Below, in pieces: positions 9,561 to 20,142 of a stretch of 32,500 nt of DNA. Below the pieces are notes generated by a model. It did not search any database and was not told the origin of the DNA. It was given only the letters and a program-made list of their open reading frames with translations. The first letter of the stretch is position 1. Each line of letters starts with the position of its first letter. Source of the stretch: Symbiodinium natans (taxonomy: Eukaryota; Sar; Dinophyceae; Suessiales; Symbiodiniaceae); the NCBI GenBank assembly GCA_905221605.1, contig CAJNDS010000369.1, positions 565,001 to 597,500 of the forward strand, read 5' to 3'. The position numbers were made by a program, and so were the translations under genes.

Positions 9561-12500
9561 AGCAAGAAAAAGGAGAAGAATAAGAAGAATAAAAAGAAGA
9601 AGAACCCAAGGCTAGGTGTAGCGACTTCAGAGTGAGCTTGCCCAGGCAGTGTGTGCGAAGGTTCGGGTCAGATACCCTTCACTACTATAATTCTATAAAG
9701 GTATAGGAACCAACAACCCTTTGAGGGTTCATTTAGCCCCCAAGGTTCGAAGTCGGACTGGAGGGCCTTTGTCTGTCTCAGCTTTTGTTGGGGCGCTGCC
9801 GCTTCGCACTTTCCAGCGAGAAGGCGAAAGCAACGGGGTGGGTTTAGGGTTTATAGGGTTTATGGGGTTAAAAGGGTTTAGGATTTATCGGGTTTATCGG
9901 GCTTAGCGGATATCTAATGATGCTACATATGGGGGACAGTGCGCCTCGGTCACGCCACTGCGGCCGCCCAAGGGCTCTGACAAGAGAGAAAGAAAGTCAG
10001 AAAGAACGGCCGCAAGCACCAACAAATCCAGGTTCTTGCTAATAGGCACACTGAAACACCAAACCCGAAACCAGAAGCCCTAAACCCTAAACCCTAAACC
10101 CTAAACCCTAAACCCTAAACCCTTGGAGCAAGCCAGAGGCGATGGATCTTCTCCGGCCAATTCGGAGCGTCATATCCGAGCAGCCCGAGGATGACGGCTG
10201 GTGCGTGATGGGTGGACTAGGCCAGCCCCTAAACCCTAAACCCTAAACCCTAAACCCTAAACCCTAAACCCTAAACCCTAAACCCTAAACCCTAAACCCT
10301 AAACCCTAAACCCTAAACCCTAAACCCTAAACCCTAAACCCTAAACCCTAAACCCTAAACCCTAAACCCTAAACCCTAAACCCTAAACCCTAAACCCTAA
10401 ACCCTAAACCCTAAACCCTAAACCCTAAACCCTAACCCTAAACCCTAAACCCTAAACCCTAAACCCCGTGGCCGGGCAGGGGGTCTAACGAAGATTCGCC
10501 TGGACCCAAAAGTACGCAAAGGAATGGCGCAACACTTGTAAAAGGGCCATTCTGTTGTAGATTTTTGGAGGGTTTTTGGGGTGTGCTTCTGTTTAATGGG
10601 AGTACTGCCGTTCTGATGTGTCGGCAGATTTTTCTTCTGGTGCAAAGAGGGTTCTTTCGCAGTAGCGAGGAAGGATGAAGTACAGCCTGCTTCTCGCACG
10701 CTCTCGTCCCCCCCCCCCCCCCCCCCTGTAGGGTTTAGGGTTTAGGGTTTAAGGTTTAGGGTCTAGGGCAACACTACCAAACGAACGGCTACGTGGCACC
10801 CCCAACAAAGCAAGCATGGTCCACCTAGATTCGGAAGACCTGTGAATTCCTCAAACCCTAAACCCTAAACCCTATAAACCCTAGACCTAGAGTGGTAGGC
10901 AGACTCGAGGTGTGATTTTTGGGGGTGCACGGGCTATATTCTCTTGGTACTTCAGTGGTACCCTAAACCCTAACCCCTTTAAGGGCTCCCGGACGGTTTG
11001 GGGGTTGTGGGGGACGCCTGCTTCCGCTGGCGAGGCGACTGGACGGCGAACTGTGCTGCCGCTCAGACGCCCGAGAGATAGGGTTTAGGGTTTAGGGTCC
11101 TGACCCCGAGCAAGACTCCTAATCTAGGGGCCTGAATAGTTCGAATCGGGTTTTGGGGGTTATTAGAGTATAGTTGTCAAGGGACCCTATAAGGGAATAC
11201 CATTAGTAACTATTCCGACCCCTATGCTATACTCTTGCAGCACTAAACCGCAGATCCGTGACCTGTGTTCGCGGTACTTTTATGATATGATCAGAGATAC
11301 GAGACTCATCCCTACGTCGTAGCAGCAGTTGAAGCCATGAGCACCCACAAGCCCAGCAATGGAGCGATCGCGCACGTAAGCCTTAAACCAAACCCTAATT
11401 AAGAGGATTGTATAGGTTAAGCATCTATTGCCCTGCCCTTATAAGTAGTGGATGGCTAGGGATGACTGACATAGGTTTCATGACTTAAGGTCAGCTCTCT
11501 AAGCTCTGATCCCTGTCGGGGTCCTGTGCAATTCGGCCTCAAAACGGACCTGGGTGGGAGCTACGCAGGACTAAATGAGCCTTCAGATACCGTAATGGAA
11601 ATTACAGTAGTCAGGATACATGACCCCAATTCTTGGGCTCATTTGGTCCCCAAGACCAGTGCAACTCCCAAGACTCACCAAGCATCACAGATCCACCCAC
11701 AGCCCAGGTCGCGCACCGCTTGCAGAACATGACCATTTTTGCGACAACCTTTAGAATCTTGATCAGGATTTGGGGGTGTAGGGTTTAGGGGTTTTTAGGG
11801 TTCAGGGTTTCTGTACCTCTAGCGATTTTCAGTAGTGCAGGACCCTAAACCTAAACCCTAGCCCGAAACCCTAAACCCTAACCCCAAGGTGCGGGCTATG
11901 CGATGTATCTGAACGCGAACCCACTCGTCGACGATGGTCCCAAGACATTTCGCTTACCAGGACCTTGGGGGGTGGGGGTTTAGGGCTTGGGGGTTAGGGT
12001 TTAGGGTTTAGGGTTTAGGGTTTAGGGTTTAGGGTTTAGGGTTTAGGGTTTAGGGTTTAGGGTTTGGGTCTGTATCTTTGGGGGGCTACTCCTCGGGCCG
12101 TTGCTGTTTGGGGGTTTTTCGGGTTTAGGGAGGTAGCCTTTTGCTTCTTGCCACTGGCTATGCCTTCAAAGGGCGCTCAGAGGGGTGGGCTTTGTAATTC
12201 CTATATCCCCCTTGGGAGTCATGTTTTAAACATTTTGTTTATATAAAACCCAAGAGGATATTGACAAATAATATGTTTATTAAGGGTTTTAGGGGAGTAA
12301 AGATTCTGCTGCGGTACTGTGCGCACATCTTCCTCCGACTTACCCACGTTGCAACCCCACACCGACTCCTAGCAGCCTACCACTAAAAACTCCAGACTCT
12401 AAGCCGCCTTATCCCCAAACGGAAAACTCTAATAAGCCCCATTCTCTCTCGCACTTGGACAGCATGGCGCATCACTCACATAGTCTTCATGCAACCCCTG

Positions 12501-14172
12501 ACCTCCCCCAGGCGCTATAAACACCAAAACTTTCAAACTTTCAACCCTGAAATCTCACCTTGCAGACCAAGGGAACCCTCCAAGCGTTCAGGGTTTGTAT
12601 TACCTCAATCGAAATTCTAGTCGTCTAGGGTAGATGACCCCCAGTGTTGAGAGTTCATGTGGTTTCGACAGAACCCCTGAAGCCCTAAACCCTAAACCCT
12701 AAACCCTAAACCCTAAACCCTAATCCCTAAACCCTAAACCCTATAAACCCTACACCCTACACACCCTACACCCTCAACCCTAGAGGCGGCCAGATGGTGA
12801 CCATCCGTGACCACTTTTATCCCTTGGATGACGTGTACTGCTTCGTGAACGGCTGGCCCCTCACTCCGCAATCTGCGGCCCTAAACCCTAAACCCTAAAC
12901 CCTAAACCCTCTAAGCCCTTTTGGACTCAGGGCACTTTGAGCCATCGAAGGCCTAATTCTCCACCCTGAACCTCGAACTTGGACTGCTCCCGTGCGCTCT
13001 TTTGCCCCGACCCAGACTAAACCCGACGAAATTCCGCAATTCAAAGCCCACGCTCCAAACCCCGGCTTATATAGCCCCCCGCTAAACCCTAAACCCTAAA
13101 CCCTAAACAGGTACAACTTGAACCGGGACCAGGCCTTGCACAACCACTCCTACCTGCTGGAGGTCTCCAGACAGAGCTGTGCGCCATTGGATGCCGAGTT
13201 CTACAACATCAGCATGAAGGAGCCACTAATTAGGTTTTGGGTTTAGGGTTTAGGGTTTAGGGTTTAGGGTTTATACTTACCCGGCAGACTTCAGAGGCCT
13301 GGATGTAAAAGGGTTTAGGGTTTAGGGTTTAGGGTTTAGGGCAGCTCGTTGCAAAAGGGCTTAAGAGTCCACTCCCCCCCCCCCCCCCCCTCAAAAAAAC
13401 AAGAGAAATACATAACAAGTATTTTTCCTTCAATCTCAGTCTCAATAATGGAGACCCTCAATGCGGGCCGAGGCCCTGCCACATGAGTGCCTCCACCCCG
13501 CAGGGTCTGTGGGCCAGCATGTCGGCAGCGATGGCTCTAACTGAACTGCTGGTCTCTCTGCCTCTTAGAAAGGGGAAATATAGGGATGCTTATTCTATAT
13601 TTTTCTGGGTGGGGGGGGGGGGGGGGGGGGGCTGCTGTTGAGGAGCTTGTTGCTAGGGTTTAGGGTTTAGAGTTTAGGGTTCCGGGGTTTAGGGTTTAGT
13701 AATCCCTTGAGATAATTGGCTATTTTCCCTTATTAGGTTTAAGAGAATATTTCTGTTCGGATGTGGGGAACTTAAATACATTCCTGCTGAACATGGCCAT
13801 GCTAGATCGCAGGGCCCCATGCGTTTTGCAAGAGGCCCTGGGACCATCTTGAGGGACTCCTACCAGCCTAGACCCTAAACTCTAAACCCTAAACCCTAAA
13901 CCCTAAACCCTACACCCTAAACCCTAAACCCTAGACCCTAGACCCTAGACCCTAGACCCTAAACCCTAAACCCTAAACCCTAAACCCTAAACCCTAAACC
14001 CTAAACCCTAAACCCTAAACCCTAACCCTAACCCCTAAACCCTAAACCGAAAAGAAATCTTCGAGGCAACCACCCCAAATCACAGGAAGTGCAGGTTTCC
14101 GGAGAGGAACTTGAACAACGAAGTTTCCGCAGGCCAAATCATGGTACTCAAACCAGCCTGAGCCCTCAACCA

Positions 14173-14203
<31 letters not shown>

Positions 14204-16119
14204 ACCCTAAACCCTAAACCCTAAACCCTAAACCCTAACCCTAAACCAAAAGAGGGCTTTTTCCGCAGGAGATGATGGATGAGTCCGACAGGGACGAAGC
14301 TGTGTTGGAAGAGGGCATCCATAGCCTGCGGGCCATTGTGGATCTTAGCGTCTTGGTCCCTCAACCTTGGGTTTAGGGTTTAGGGTTAGGGTTTAGGGTT
14401 TAGGGTTTAGGGTTTAAGGTTTAGGGTTTAGGGTTTTTGGTTTAGGGTTTAGGGTTTAGGGGATACCGTACCCGCGCACTCATAGACCTCATAGCCCTAA
14501 AGCCTAAACCCTAAATCCTAAAGCTTAGCAGGGATCACAGCCCCAACCCCTTGATCCCAAAACCTAAACCCGAAACCCTAAAACCCTAAACGCTTCGATG
14601 AGTTGATTTGTAAACCCTAAACCCTAAACCCTAAACCCAAAACCCAAAACCCAAACCCTAAACCCTAAACCCTAAACCAAGCCCCTGCAAGTCTTTGCAA
14701 ACTCTGCAAGCCGAGATGAAAGCACGGTCAAGGGCCTACGCATGCACGCGGCCGCGAAGAGCCTTCTCAGAGATTGGGAAGCTTTTGGTTTAGGGTTTAG
14801 GGTTTAGGGTTTAGGGTTTAGGGTTTAGGGTTCAGGTTTCGCTTTACACGGTGCCAGGGATTCCAACATGTCCTCAGGTCTTAGAGGCGTTGCGTGCAGT
14901 TGAGTTGTGGGGTGTATATAAGTCTTTTGGCATATAGTTCCTAAACCCTCATCCCTACACCCTAAACCCCTAAACCCGAAACCCTAAACGCTAAACCCTT
15001 TGCGTCCGCCCCAGGTGCGCCATGGCCAACGGCAAAAGCGCAGTGTGCGATATAGCGAACTGTGCGGCCAGGGCTTGCCTCCCCGGTGACTTGCTCGTTC
15101 TTGGTAGGGAGTTCGGAGGTTCAGAGGGTTTTGGGTTTAGGGTTTAGGGTTTAGGCTAGGGTTTAGGGCAGTCTCATAGGGCCTGATGCAGAGGATTTTG
15201 AGGGTTTAGGGAGCTAGGGGGGTTTAGGGTTTAGGGCCTGCCCATAGAAGTGAAATTCTTGAAAAGGTCTTACAGGGTTCGTAGGGTGTTTGGCTTATGG
15301 TGCTTCTTATTCCCAGCTCTTGATCAAGGATTGGGGAGTTAGGGTCCCTTATGTCCCTCTGCGACGTCTCCAATTCCTAAATAAACCCCTGAACCCTAAA
15401 CCCTAAGCGCTCAGTTGCTCGGACTCAGAGACAGCGCCGAGTAAACCCTAAACGCAAACCCCTAAACCCCAAGCACAAATTCCCCGTGAAGAGCCAGTAA
15501 GGCGATGGGAGTGGAGTACTTGGCCTCTCTACTGCAACGGAATCACTCCGCAGCCGCGGGTGTGTGTGTGTGTGTGTGTGTGTGTGGCTGTGTGTGTGTG
15601 TACTTGCTGTTGTAGCTGGTGTTTAGGGGCTGGGGTTTGGGGTTTAGGGCAAGGTACAGGGTCTAGGGCACAGCCTAGAATATTGCATTATGCAATGCTT
15701 CGATTTGCCAGAACCTTGTCTAGTCATGTACCAATCGACGTCGAGCCGTGTATTCTGCATCTTCTCTGTGCCCTAAACCATCTCAAGCCCTAAACCACCA
15801 CAACTCTGAAGGCTGTGGAAGGGAAAACTGAGCCCTGCAGTTTAATACGCCAACTCTGGGTGCACACATCTCTCTCACTCTCAAGGCAGGATGTTTGTCT
15901 CCCGTTCTCTTGGTACCTTTACTTCTCCCTTACCTTGAGACCCAACCTCTGTTTCCAAGCCTTGTTGCCCCTTTCTCCAACTCTTGTTCCACAGCCTTGT
16001 TCCACCCATCACAACGTCTAGTAGCAGGGTTCGGGCGGTTTAAGGTTTAGACTTAGGAACCGGGCTCAGGGCGGGGCTTAGGATGAGAAGATCAGTTCTT
16101 GGAGCACGCACCCAAAGAG
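9561..16119 (+). CDS. Exon run 2: large unrecognised protein gene (both ends open)
   Basis: Twenty-four blocks join in one frame, about 619 codons: 9561-9631, 9745-9841, 9940-10031, 10139-10200, 10480-10537, 10628-10650, 10984-11072, 11295-11375, 11490-11553, 11655-11777, 11889-11971, 12794-12867, 13111-13233, 13504-13520, 13737-13827, 14086-14143, 14269-14370, 14692-14787, 14878-14906, 15015-15103, 15276-15365, 15494-15559, 15890-16044, 16096-16119. Strong junctions include CTTTTTCCGCAG before 14269 and GTAAGC after 11375. Donors after 12867 and 13827 would be GC; that after 11072 is doubtful. Protein-like segments include RYETHPYVVAAVEAMSTHKP, QVAHRLQNMTIFATTFRILI, DHFYPLDDVYCFVNGWPLTP and EYFCSDVGNLNTFLLNMAML. 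A Lys-rich segment opens the run. No family is recognised. Two introns (9632-9744, 11554-11654) are introner copies. Confidence 0.5.
9632..9744 (+). mobile_element. Introner-family intron, 113 bp
   Basis: It starts GTGAGC (good donor) and ends GGGTTCATTTAGCCCCCAAG. The centre (ACTATAATTCTATAAAGG) fits the family interior; the left arm is diverged. Its removal joins exon 9561-9631 to 9745-9841 in an open frame. It has the same length as the copy at 17785-17897. Confidence 0.5.
10227..10467 (-). repeat. Longest telomere-like array: CCCTAAA, about 34 units
   Basis: Almost perfect heptamers on the C-rich strand, inside the proposed intron 10201-10479. This is an interstitial array, since exon-like sequence lies on both sides. 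Confidence 0.9.
11554..11654 (+). mobile_element. Introner-family intron, 101 bp
   Basis: The left end GTGGGAGCTACGCAGGAC runs into TAAATGAGCC and the right end is GGGCTCATTTGGTCCCCAAG. Splicing joins 11490-11553 to 11655-11777; the joined frame continues through DQCNSQDSPSITDPPTAQVA and stays open for 40 codons. Unspliced sequence is also partly open, so excision is supported rather than proven. Confidence 0.55.
11972..12793 (+). other. Long intron with telomere-like array and introner fragment
   Basis: Contents: TTTAGGG array at 12000-12066, AT-richer unique sequence, an introner right half near 12568-12670 (TAGATGACCCCCAGTG ... GTTCATGTGGTTTCGACAG) and CCCTAAA repeats at 12688-12780. A 58-base ORF after GCACTTGGACAG (12463-12520) could be a skipped exon; I do not include it. 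Confidence 0.4.
13868..14049 (-). repeat. CCCTAAA array with CCCTAGA variants
   Basis: About 26 heptamers; four consecutive CCCTAGA units show local variant spreading. Lies in the intron before exon 14086-14143. Confidence 0.85.
15560..15602 (+). repeat. (GT)n microsatellite beginning exactly at a splice donor
   Basis: Exon 15494-15559 is followed by an alternating GT tract of about 40 bases, so the donor GT lies in, and may slip within, the microsatellite. Confidence 0.7.
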
Positions 16120-16120
16120 G

Positions 16121-16257
16121 CCTTGGGGACCAAATGAACCCTAAAACTGGGGTCATATACCCTGACCTCAATGGTTCCTATTATGGTATCTGAACCCTAA
16201 ACCCTAAACCCTAAACCCTAAACCCTAAACCCTTTCAGGGTTCATTTCGTTTCCAAG
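16121..16257 (+). mobile_element. Introner-family element with CCCTAAA expansion inside its right arm
   Basis: The left end CCTTGGGGACCAAATGAACC is intact and the right end is CAGGGTTCATTTCGTTTCCAAG. Between them, at 16192-16236, the family's own AACCCTAAA motif has grown into an array of about six heptamers. Upstream peptide FLEHAPKE (16096-16119) and an open block from 16258 flank it; a GC donor at 16120 would make it a GC-AG intron. Confidence 0.6.
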
Positions 16258-16337
16258 GGGTACTTGAAGAGTTGCTTCCTGTCTCTTCATATCACATCGC
16301 GGAGCTCACTAACCCCCCCCCCCCCCCCCCTCCACGG

Positions 16338-16440
16338 CCCTAACCCTGAACCCTGAACCCTGAACCCTGAACCCTGAACCCTGAACCCTGAACCCTGAAC
16401 CCTAAACCCTAATCCCTAAACCCTAAACCCTAAACCCTCA
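16338..16440 (-). repeat. CCCTGAA variant array followed by CCCTAAA
   Basis: Nine CCCTGAA units then CCCTAAA units, directly after a poly-C run (16313-16331). Confidence 0.85.
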
Positions 16441-16443
16441 CAG

Positions 16444-16551
16444 CCTCGCCCGGAATCAGGGATCCTAGCGCCAGAGACCTGCCACTCTCGGAATCCCGAA
16501 AACCCTCTGCACATGCCTCAAGAGTATCCGAGGCTACTACGTCCGCGGGGA
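16444..16551 (+). CDS. Candidate exon, unrecognised protein
   Basis: After CCCTCACAG the frame reads PRPESGILAPETCHSRNPEN and continues in phase to a GT at 16552 (GGGGA|GTGTCC). The frame beginning two bases in (SPGIRDPSARDLPLSESRKP) is also open. Confidence 0.4.
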
Positions 16552-16631
16552 GTGTCCTCCATGAGTTAGGCATGTGTTGATGCCCTTCATTTTTGGGGCG
16601 ATGCGTGGAAGGCCTGTACCGGCCTTCCCAG

Positions 16632-16722
16632 CCCGTGGTAGATGGCCTTGCAAGATACAACTTTGGACACGCGCCCGACACATTGAACAGGAAAACAGCT
16701 TCTCATCTTTTGCGTTTAGGGG
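16632..16722 (+). CDS. Candidate exon, unrecognised protein
   Basis: The acceptor CCGGCCTTCCCAG is good. The frame reads PVVDGLARYNFGHAPDTLNR, then KTASHLLRLG, to GG|GTTTAGGG. It fits the phase of 16444-16551. Confidence 0.45.
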
Positions 16723-16984
16723 GTTTAGGGTTGAGTGTTTAGGGTTTAGGGTTTGAGGGCTTATAGGTCTTAGGTTTGCACTCTTGCGGGGTGCACCTAT
16801 CCACTCAGCTTGCACGTCTTAAAGCCCCCCAAGCTCCTTACAAATACAGCTCAGCACACAAGAACCCCAAGAACCGCAACCCCTAAACCCTAAACCCTCA
16901 ACCCTCAACCCTAAACCCTAAACCCTACCTAAACCCTAAACCCTAAACCCTACAGTTGGTATCCTCACCTGGTGATCCCTGCAG

Positions 16985-17033
16985 AGCCTGGTAGTGGGCC
17001 GACGGGGGATGGGCCTTAATCAGGCGCATGTCA
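16985..17033 (+). CDS. Candidate short exon
   Basis: The acceptor GATCCCTGCAG and donor GTAAAGGG bound a frame reading SLVVGRRGMGLNQAHV. CCCTAAA lies to its left and TTTAGGG to its right. Confidence 0.4.
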
Positions 17034-17545
17034 GTAAAGGGTTTAGGGTTTGGGGTTTAGGGTTTAGGGTTTAGGGTTTAGGGTTTAGGGTACTCTATCC
17101 GATCTACCCTAAAAACCTTGCAAACCCTAACCCGACCGAAACCCTAAACCCTAAACCCGGTACAACCCTAAACCCTGAACCCATACAACTGTCAAGCCAA
17201 AGCTGCAAACCCTCCAAACCCTAAGCTTGGGGCCATATACCCTACATATGACGTACTACATTCCATATCAAGGTAGATGAACCATAAACCCATCTAGGGT
17301 TCATGTGGTCCCCAAGGTTTGTAAACCCAAACCCTAAACCCTAATCATCCTAAACCCTAAACCGTTTAAACCCTAATCCCTAAACCCTCAACCCTAAACC
17401 CTCCTAAACCCTAAACCCAAATCGCTTCAAAGACTACTCCGGGCTTGGGGTTTAGGGTTTAGGGTTTAGGGTATAGGCTTTAGGGTTTAGGGTCTAGTTT
17501 AGGGGGTTAGGGAGGCGAGTTTATGGCTTTGGTATTCGTTTTCAG

Positions 17546-18529
17546 AGAATAATACAGCCCCGAAGCAGTCTCGTGAGCCTTCTGGCTGAATCTGGCTTCT
17601 GGCGAGCCCCACCACCCCAGCAACATCCTGTATACTCTTAAGTCCCAAACCCGAAAATAAACCCTACCCTAATTACCCTGATTATCCTGATTACCCTGAT
17701 TACCCTAAACCCTTAAGCCCCAAATCCCAGCTCAGCCCTTCGACTTGCTGTTCGATGCCTCGCCCCGCGCATGCCAGTGTGAGAGTCCCTTGATGACCAA
17801 ATGAACCTTAAAAGGGTTTATGGTCCATATACCCTAATCGGAATTCTAGTAGTAGAGGTATATGGCCCCCAATTTTAGGGTTCATTTCGTCCCCAAGGTC
17901 GAAACCCTAAATGAATTGAAGCCCGAATCACCAAAGGCGGCGCCGGTGTCGAGCTATGGCCTCGGAAGTTTCCTTTGTGTTGGAGTGGAGGGAATAGCGG
18001 CGCGGTTCGAGGTTCGGTTTGATACTACACGGGAAAAGAGACTTGTGGTTGGTTTTGGGAGTCCCTGTTTTGCTTGGGGGTAGGGTTAAGGGTTTAGGGG
18101 TTAGGGTTTAGGGTTTAGGGGTCTGGGTTTAGGGGTGGGAAACGACCCCAGACAAGGGCATGGAGGGATAGTGGGTGCTCGTAAGTATTTAATTCAAAGC
18201 TGCCCAGAAATGTGCATGACGTGAACTATCTCTATAGAGTCTAACAGCCAGGAAAACAGCGAGTTTTCGCACTTTCTTGCAGCGCTTCAGTTGGGCCAGC
18301 ACGACATGCATGTTAGCAACTTCTCGGATGTCCAACCAAAATGTTGTTGTTGGACAAGGGTAACTGGGTGGGGAGTGTAAAGAACATCCCCTAAACCCTA
18401 AACCCTAAACCCTAAACCCTAAACCCTAAGCCCAATTTAAATTTGAAGAAGGTCCCTGTGTGAACCTGACACTCCTCTTTTTGAGCGCAGAACACCTCCA
18501 AGGCGCGGAGCCGCTTCAGAACACCCTGA
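17546..18529 (+). CDS. Exon run 3: 3' end of an unrecognised gene
   Basis: Six blocks join in phase and end in TGA: 17546-17629, 17731-17784, 17898-18079, 18152-18180, 18283-18359, 18491-18529 (about 155 codons). Splice signals are among the best in the window: ATTCGTTTTCAG before 17546, GTAAGTATTT after 18180, CACTTTCTTGCAG before 18283, CTCTTTTTGAGCGCAG before 18491. Peptides include LVSLLAESGFWRAPPPQQHP, SYGLGSFLCVGVEGIAARFE and LQLGQHDMHVSNFSDVQPKC. SYGLGS...VGVEG and the following R/K-rich beta-like segment are not enough to name a family. The run may continue run 2 upstream; the link through 16120-17545 is not resolved. Confidence 0.55.
17785..17897 (+). mobile_element. Introner-family intron with 3 bp GTC duplication
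   Basis: The element CCTTGATGACCAAATGAACC ... GGGTTCATTTCGTCCCCAAG is preceded by GTC (17785-17787) and followed by GTC (17898-17900). The first GTC provides the donor GT and the element end provides the acceptor AAG. Splicing rejoins exons 17731-17784 and 17898-18079 in frame, whereas reading through meets stops. This is the clearest introner case. Confidence 0.65.
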
Positions 18530-18804
18530 ACTAGCAGCATGTCAACCAAAAACCCCCAAACACTATACAGGGTTTAGGGCCTTTAGGGTTTAGGGCTTAG
18601 GGCTTAGGGCTCAGGGTTTAGGGTTTAGGGTTTAGGGCTTAGGGCTTAGGGTTTAGGGTTTAGGGTTTAGGATACAGCCTAGACCAGACAAACCCCAAAG
18701 CCAAAACCCTGAACCCTCAGTCGCCAGACGGGTGGCAAAAGTAGACCAAAGCCCTAAACCGTAAAACCGACACCCCAAACCCTAAACCCTAAGCCCTGGG
18801 TCAG

Positions 18805-18874
18805 ATGTGCTACTGCAGCTGCTGTCTGCTGCTGCTTGGTGGGCGGCGCCCTGAGACGCCCCAACAAAAGTATG
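18805..18874 (+). CDS. Candidate exon starting with ATG
   Basis: After GGGTCAG the frame reads MCYCSCCLLLLGGRRPETPQ and ends at TATG|GTTTAGGG. It could be the first coding exon of the next gene, as run 3 stops at 18529. Confidence 0.4.
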
Positions 18875-18939
18875 GTTTAGGGCTTAGGGTTTTGGGTTTA
18901 AGGTTTTGGGTTTAGGGTTTAGAGGCTGAGGGTTTGTAG

Positions 18940-19016
18940 CTGGGACCCTCTTTACATACAGTCGTATGGGTTATACCTGCGAAGTACTACTAAGCTGTAG
19001 GTAAATAGAGTCCCAG
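18940..19016. mobile_element. MITE family 2, copy 3, with possible GTAG target duplication
   Basis: Ends CTGGGACCCTCTTTACATAC and GTAGGTAAATAGAGTCCCAG are inverted repeats. GTAG stands immediately before (18936-18939) and after (19017-19020). Confidence 0.65.
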
Positions 19017-19266
19017 GTAGGGTTTGGGGCCGCCCACGGGAAGTTGCGGGACTTGTGTCTTGGGTTTGGGAGTTTTGGGTTCGTTGTTTTTTTGTTTTAT
19101 TGTTTTGAGGTTTGGGGTTTTGGGGTTTTGGGTTTGTTGTTTTTTTGAAGTTGTGGGGTTTGGGGTTTTTGGGGTGTTGGGTTTGGGGATTTGGTTTTTT
19201 GACCGATGAAGTGCGCATGGGGCTTTGGCAAAGTCTCGGGACGTTGTGTTGTTGGGCATCTGACAG

Positions 19267-19296
19267 GTTTACTGGCACAGAGGGCTTGAGATCCTT
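19267..19296 (+). CDS. Candidate short exon
   Basis: The acceptor GTTGTTGGGCATCTGACAG and donor GTAGGG frame VYWHRGLEIL. It is short, but both splice signals are good. Confidence 0.35.
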
Positions 19297-19629
19297 GTAG
19301 GGTTTAGGCTCTAGCCCCCTTAAGGCCTATTTCGTGTTTTTTACATCAACCCCAAGGGAACAGATTGAGGTTCTAAGGGGAGTATAGTAGCGTTTCAGGT
19401 CGTTTTAGGGTTTAGGGCTTCGGTTTTCGGACTGCAGGGCGGGGGGAGGTTGAGGCTTGGGCCTGTCTCGGGCTTTCCGGGGTTGAGGGTTTGTTGAATC
19501 CAGCTTCCAAAAAGAGTTTCGGGTTTGGGGTTAGAGGGTTTATAGGGTTTAGGGTTTAGGGTTGGAGGGCTGAGGTTGCCATCCCTTCTCGGTTCTCTGC
19601 GGTGAGGTTTGCCACGTTGTTGGTCGCAG

Positions 19630-19731
19630 CGTGCTCAGACACAGACGCCCTCGAGTCCCCGACCCTCCAAGACCCGAAGCCCCAAGCCACCAACGACCTG
19701 GGACTCTATTTGGGGCTTTCCGCAAATTGTG
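19630..19731 (+). CDS. Candidate exon, unrecognised protein
   Basis: After TGTTGGTCGCAG the frame reads CSDTDALESPTLQDPKPQAT, then NDLGLYLGLSANC, to G|GTAAGGG. Its 3' third overlaps the start of a family-2 MITE with another element nested in it (19697-19877), so either the exon includes MITE sequence or the call is wrong there. Confidence 0.4.
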
Positions 19732-19877
19732 GTAAGGGTTTGATAAGCATTCTAGTATTGGGTATATTTGGGATACCCCTTTTTTCGGAAATGCCCAAAT
19801 CTACCTACAGCTGGGTCGTGACTACCCTCAATTAGTAGGTATAACCAATAGAGCTGTGGATAAAAGAGGGTCCAGGG
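19697..19877. mobile_element. MITE family 2, copy 4, carrying a nested element (19708-19800)
   Basis: The outer ends are CCTGGGACTCTA and AAAAGAGGGTCCAGG with the family interior (CTACCTACAG, GACTACCC, AGCTGTGG). Inside, ATTTGGGGCTTTCCG (19708-19722) and CGGAAATGCCCAAAT (19786-19800) form a 15 bp inverted repeat with two mismatches, splitting the left arm of the outer element. Confidence 0.55.
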
Positions 19878-19990
19878 AAACCTTGTAGGCCCTGCAGACC
19901 TCAGAAATCTTACTGGGTGTGTTGAGTAGCCCCGCAATCGCACTAAAAAAATAGCATGGCTGAGCTGGTGACAACCTAGGAATCTACCCA

Positions 19991-20116
19991 AAGGCTCCTA
20001 TGTAGTACCTTTTTGGGGGGGTTACCTAAACCCTAAACCCTAAACCCTAAACCCTAAACCCTAAACCCTAAACCCCCTATAAGGAACCCAAAAAAAGGGA
20101 ACTACATTGGAGCCTT
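19991..20116. repeat. Inverted-repeat element with CCCTAAA array in its loop
   Basis: The left arm AAGGCTCCTATGTAGTACC and right arm GGGAACTACATTGGAGCCTT are inverted copies, extended by TTTTTGGG/CCCAAAAA. The loop is a CCCTAAA array (20025-20076). Confidence 0.65.
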
Positions 20117-20142
20117 CAGGTAGGCGTCCGCGTCCGGTTCTT

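Noticed and set aside
10227-10467. True chromosome end
   Set aside because: The array is internal, heptamers occur in both orientations across the window, and exon-like sequence lies on both sides.
11166-11237. Inverted repeat AGAGTATAG ... CTATACTCT as another MITE
   Set aside because: Only nine matching bases at the ends and a single copy; could be chance.
19024-19278. Lys/Thr/Asn/Pro-rich minus-strand ORFs of 89-108 residues
   Set aside because: They translate a TTTGGG-type low-complexity tract in three overlapping frames.
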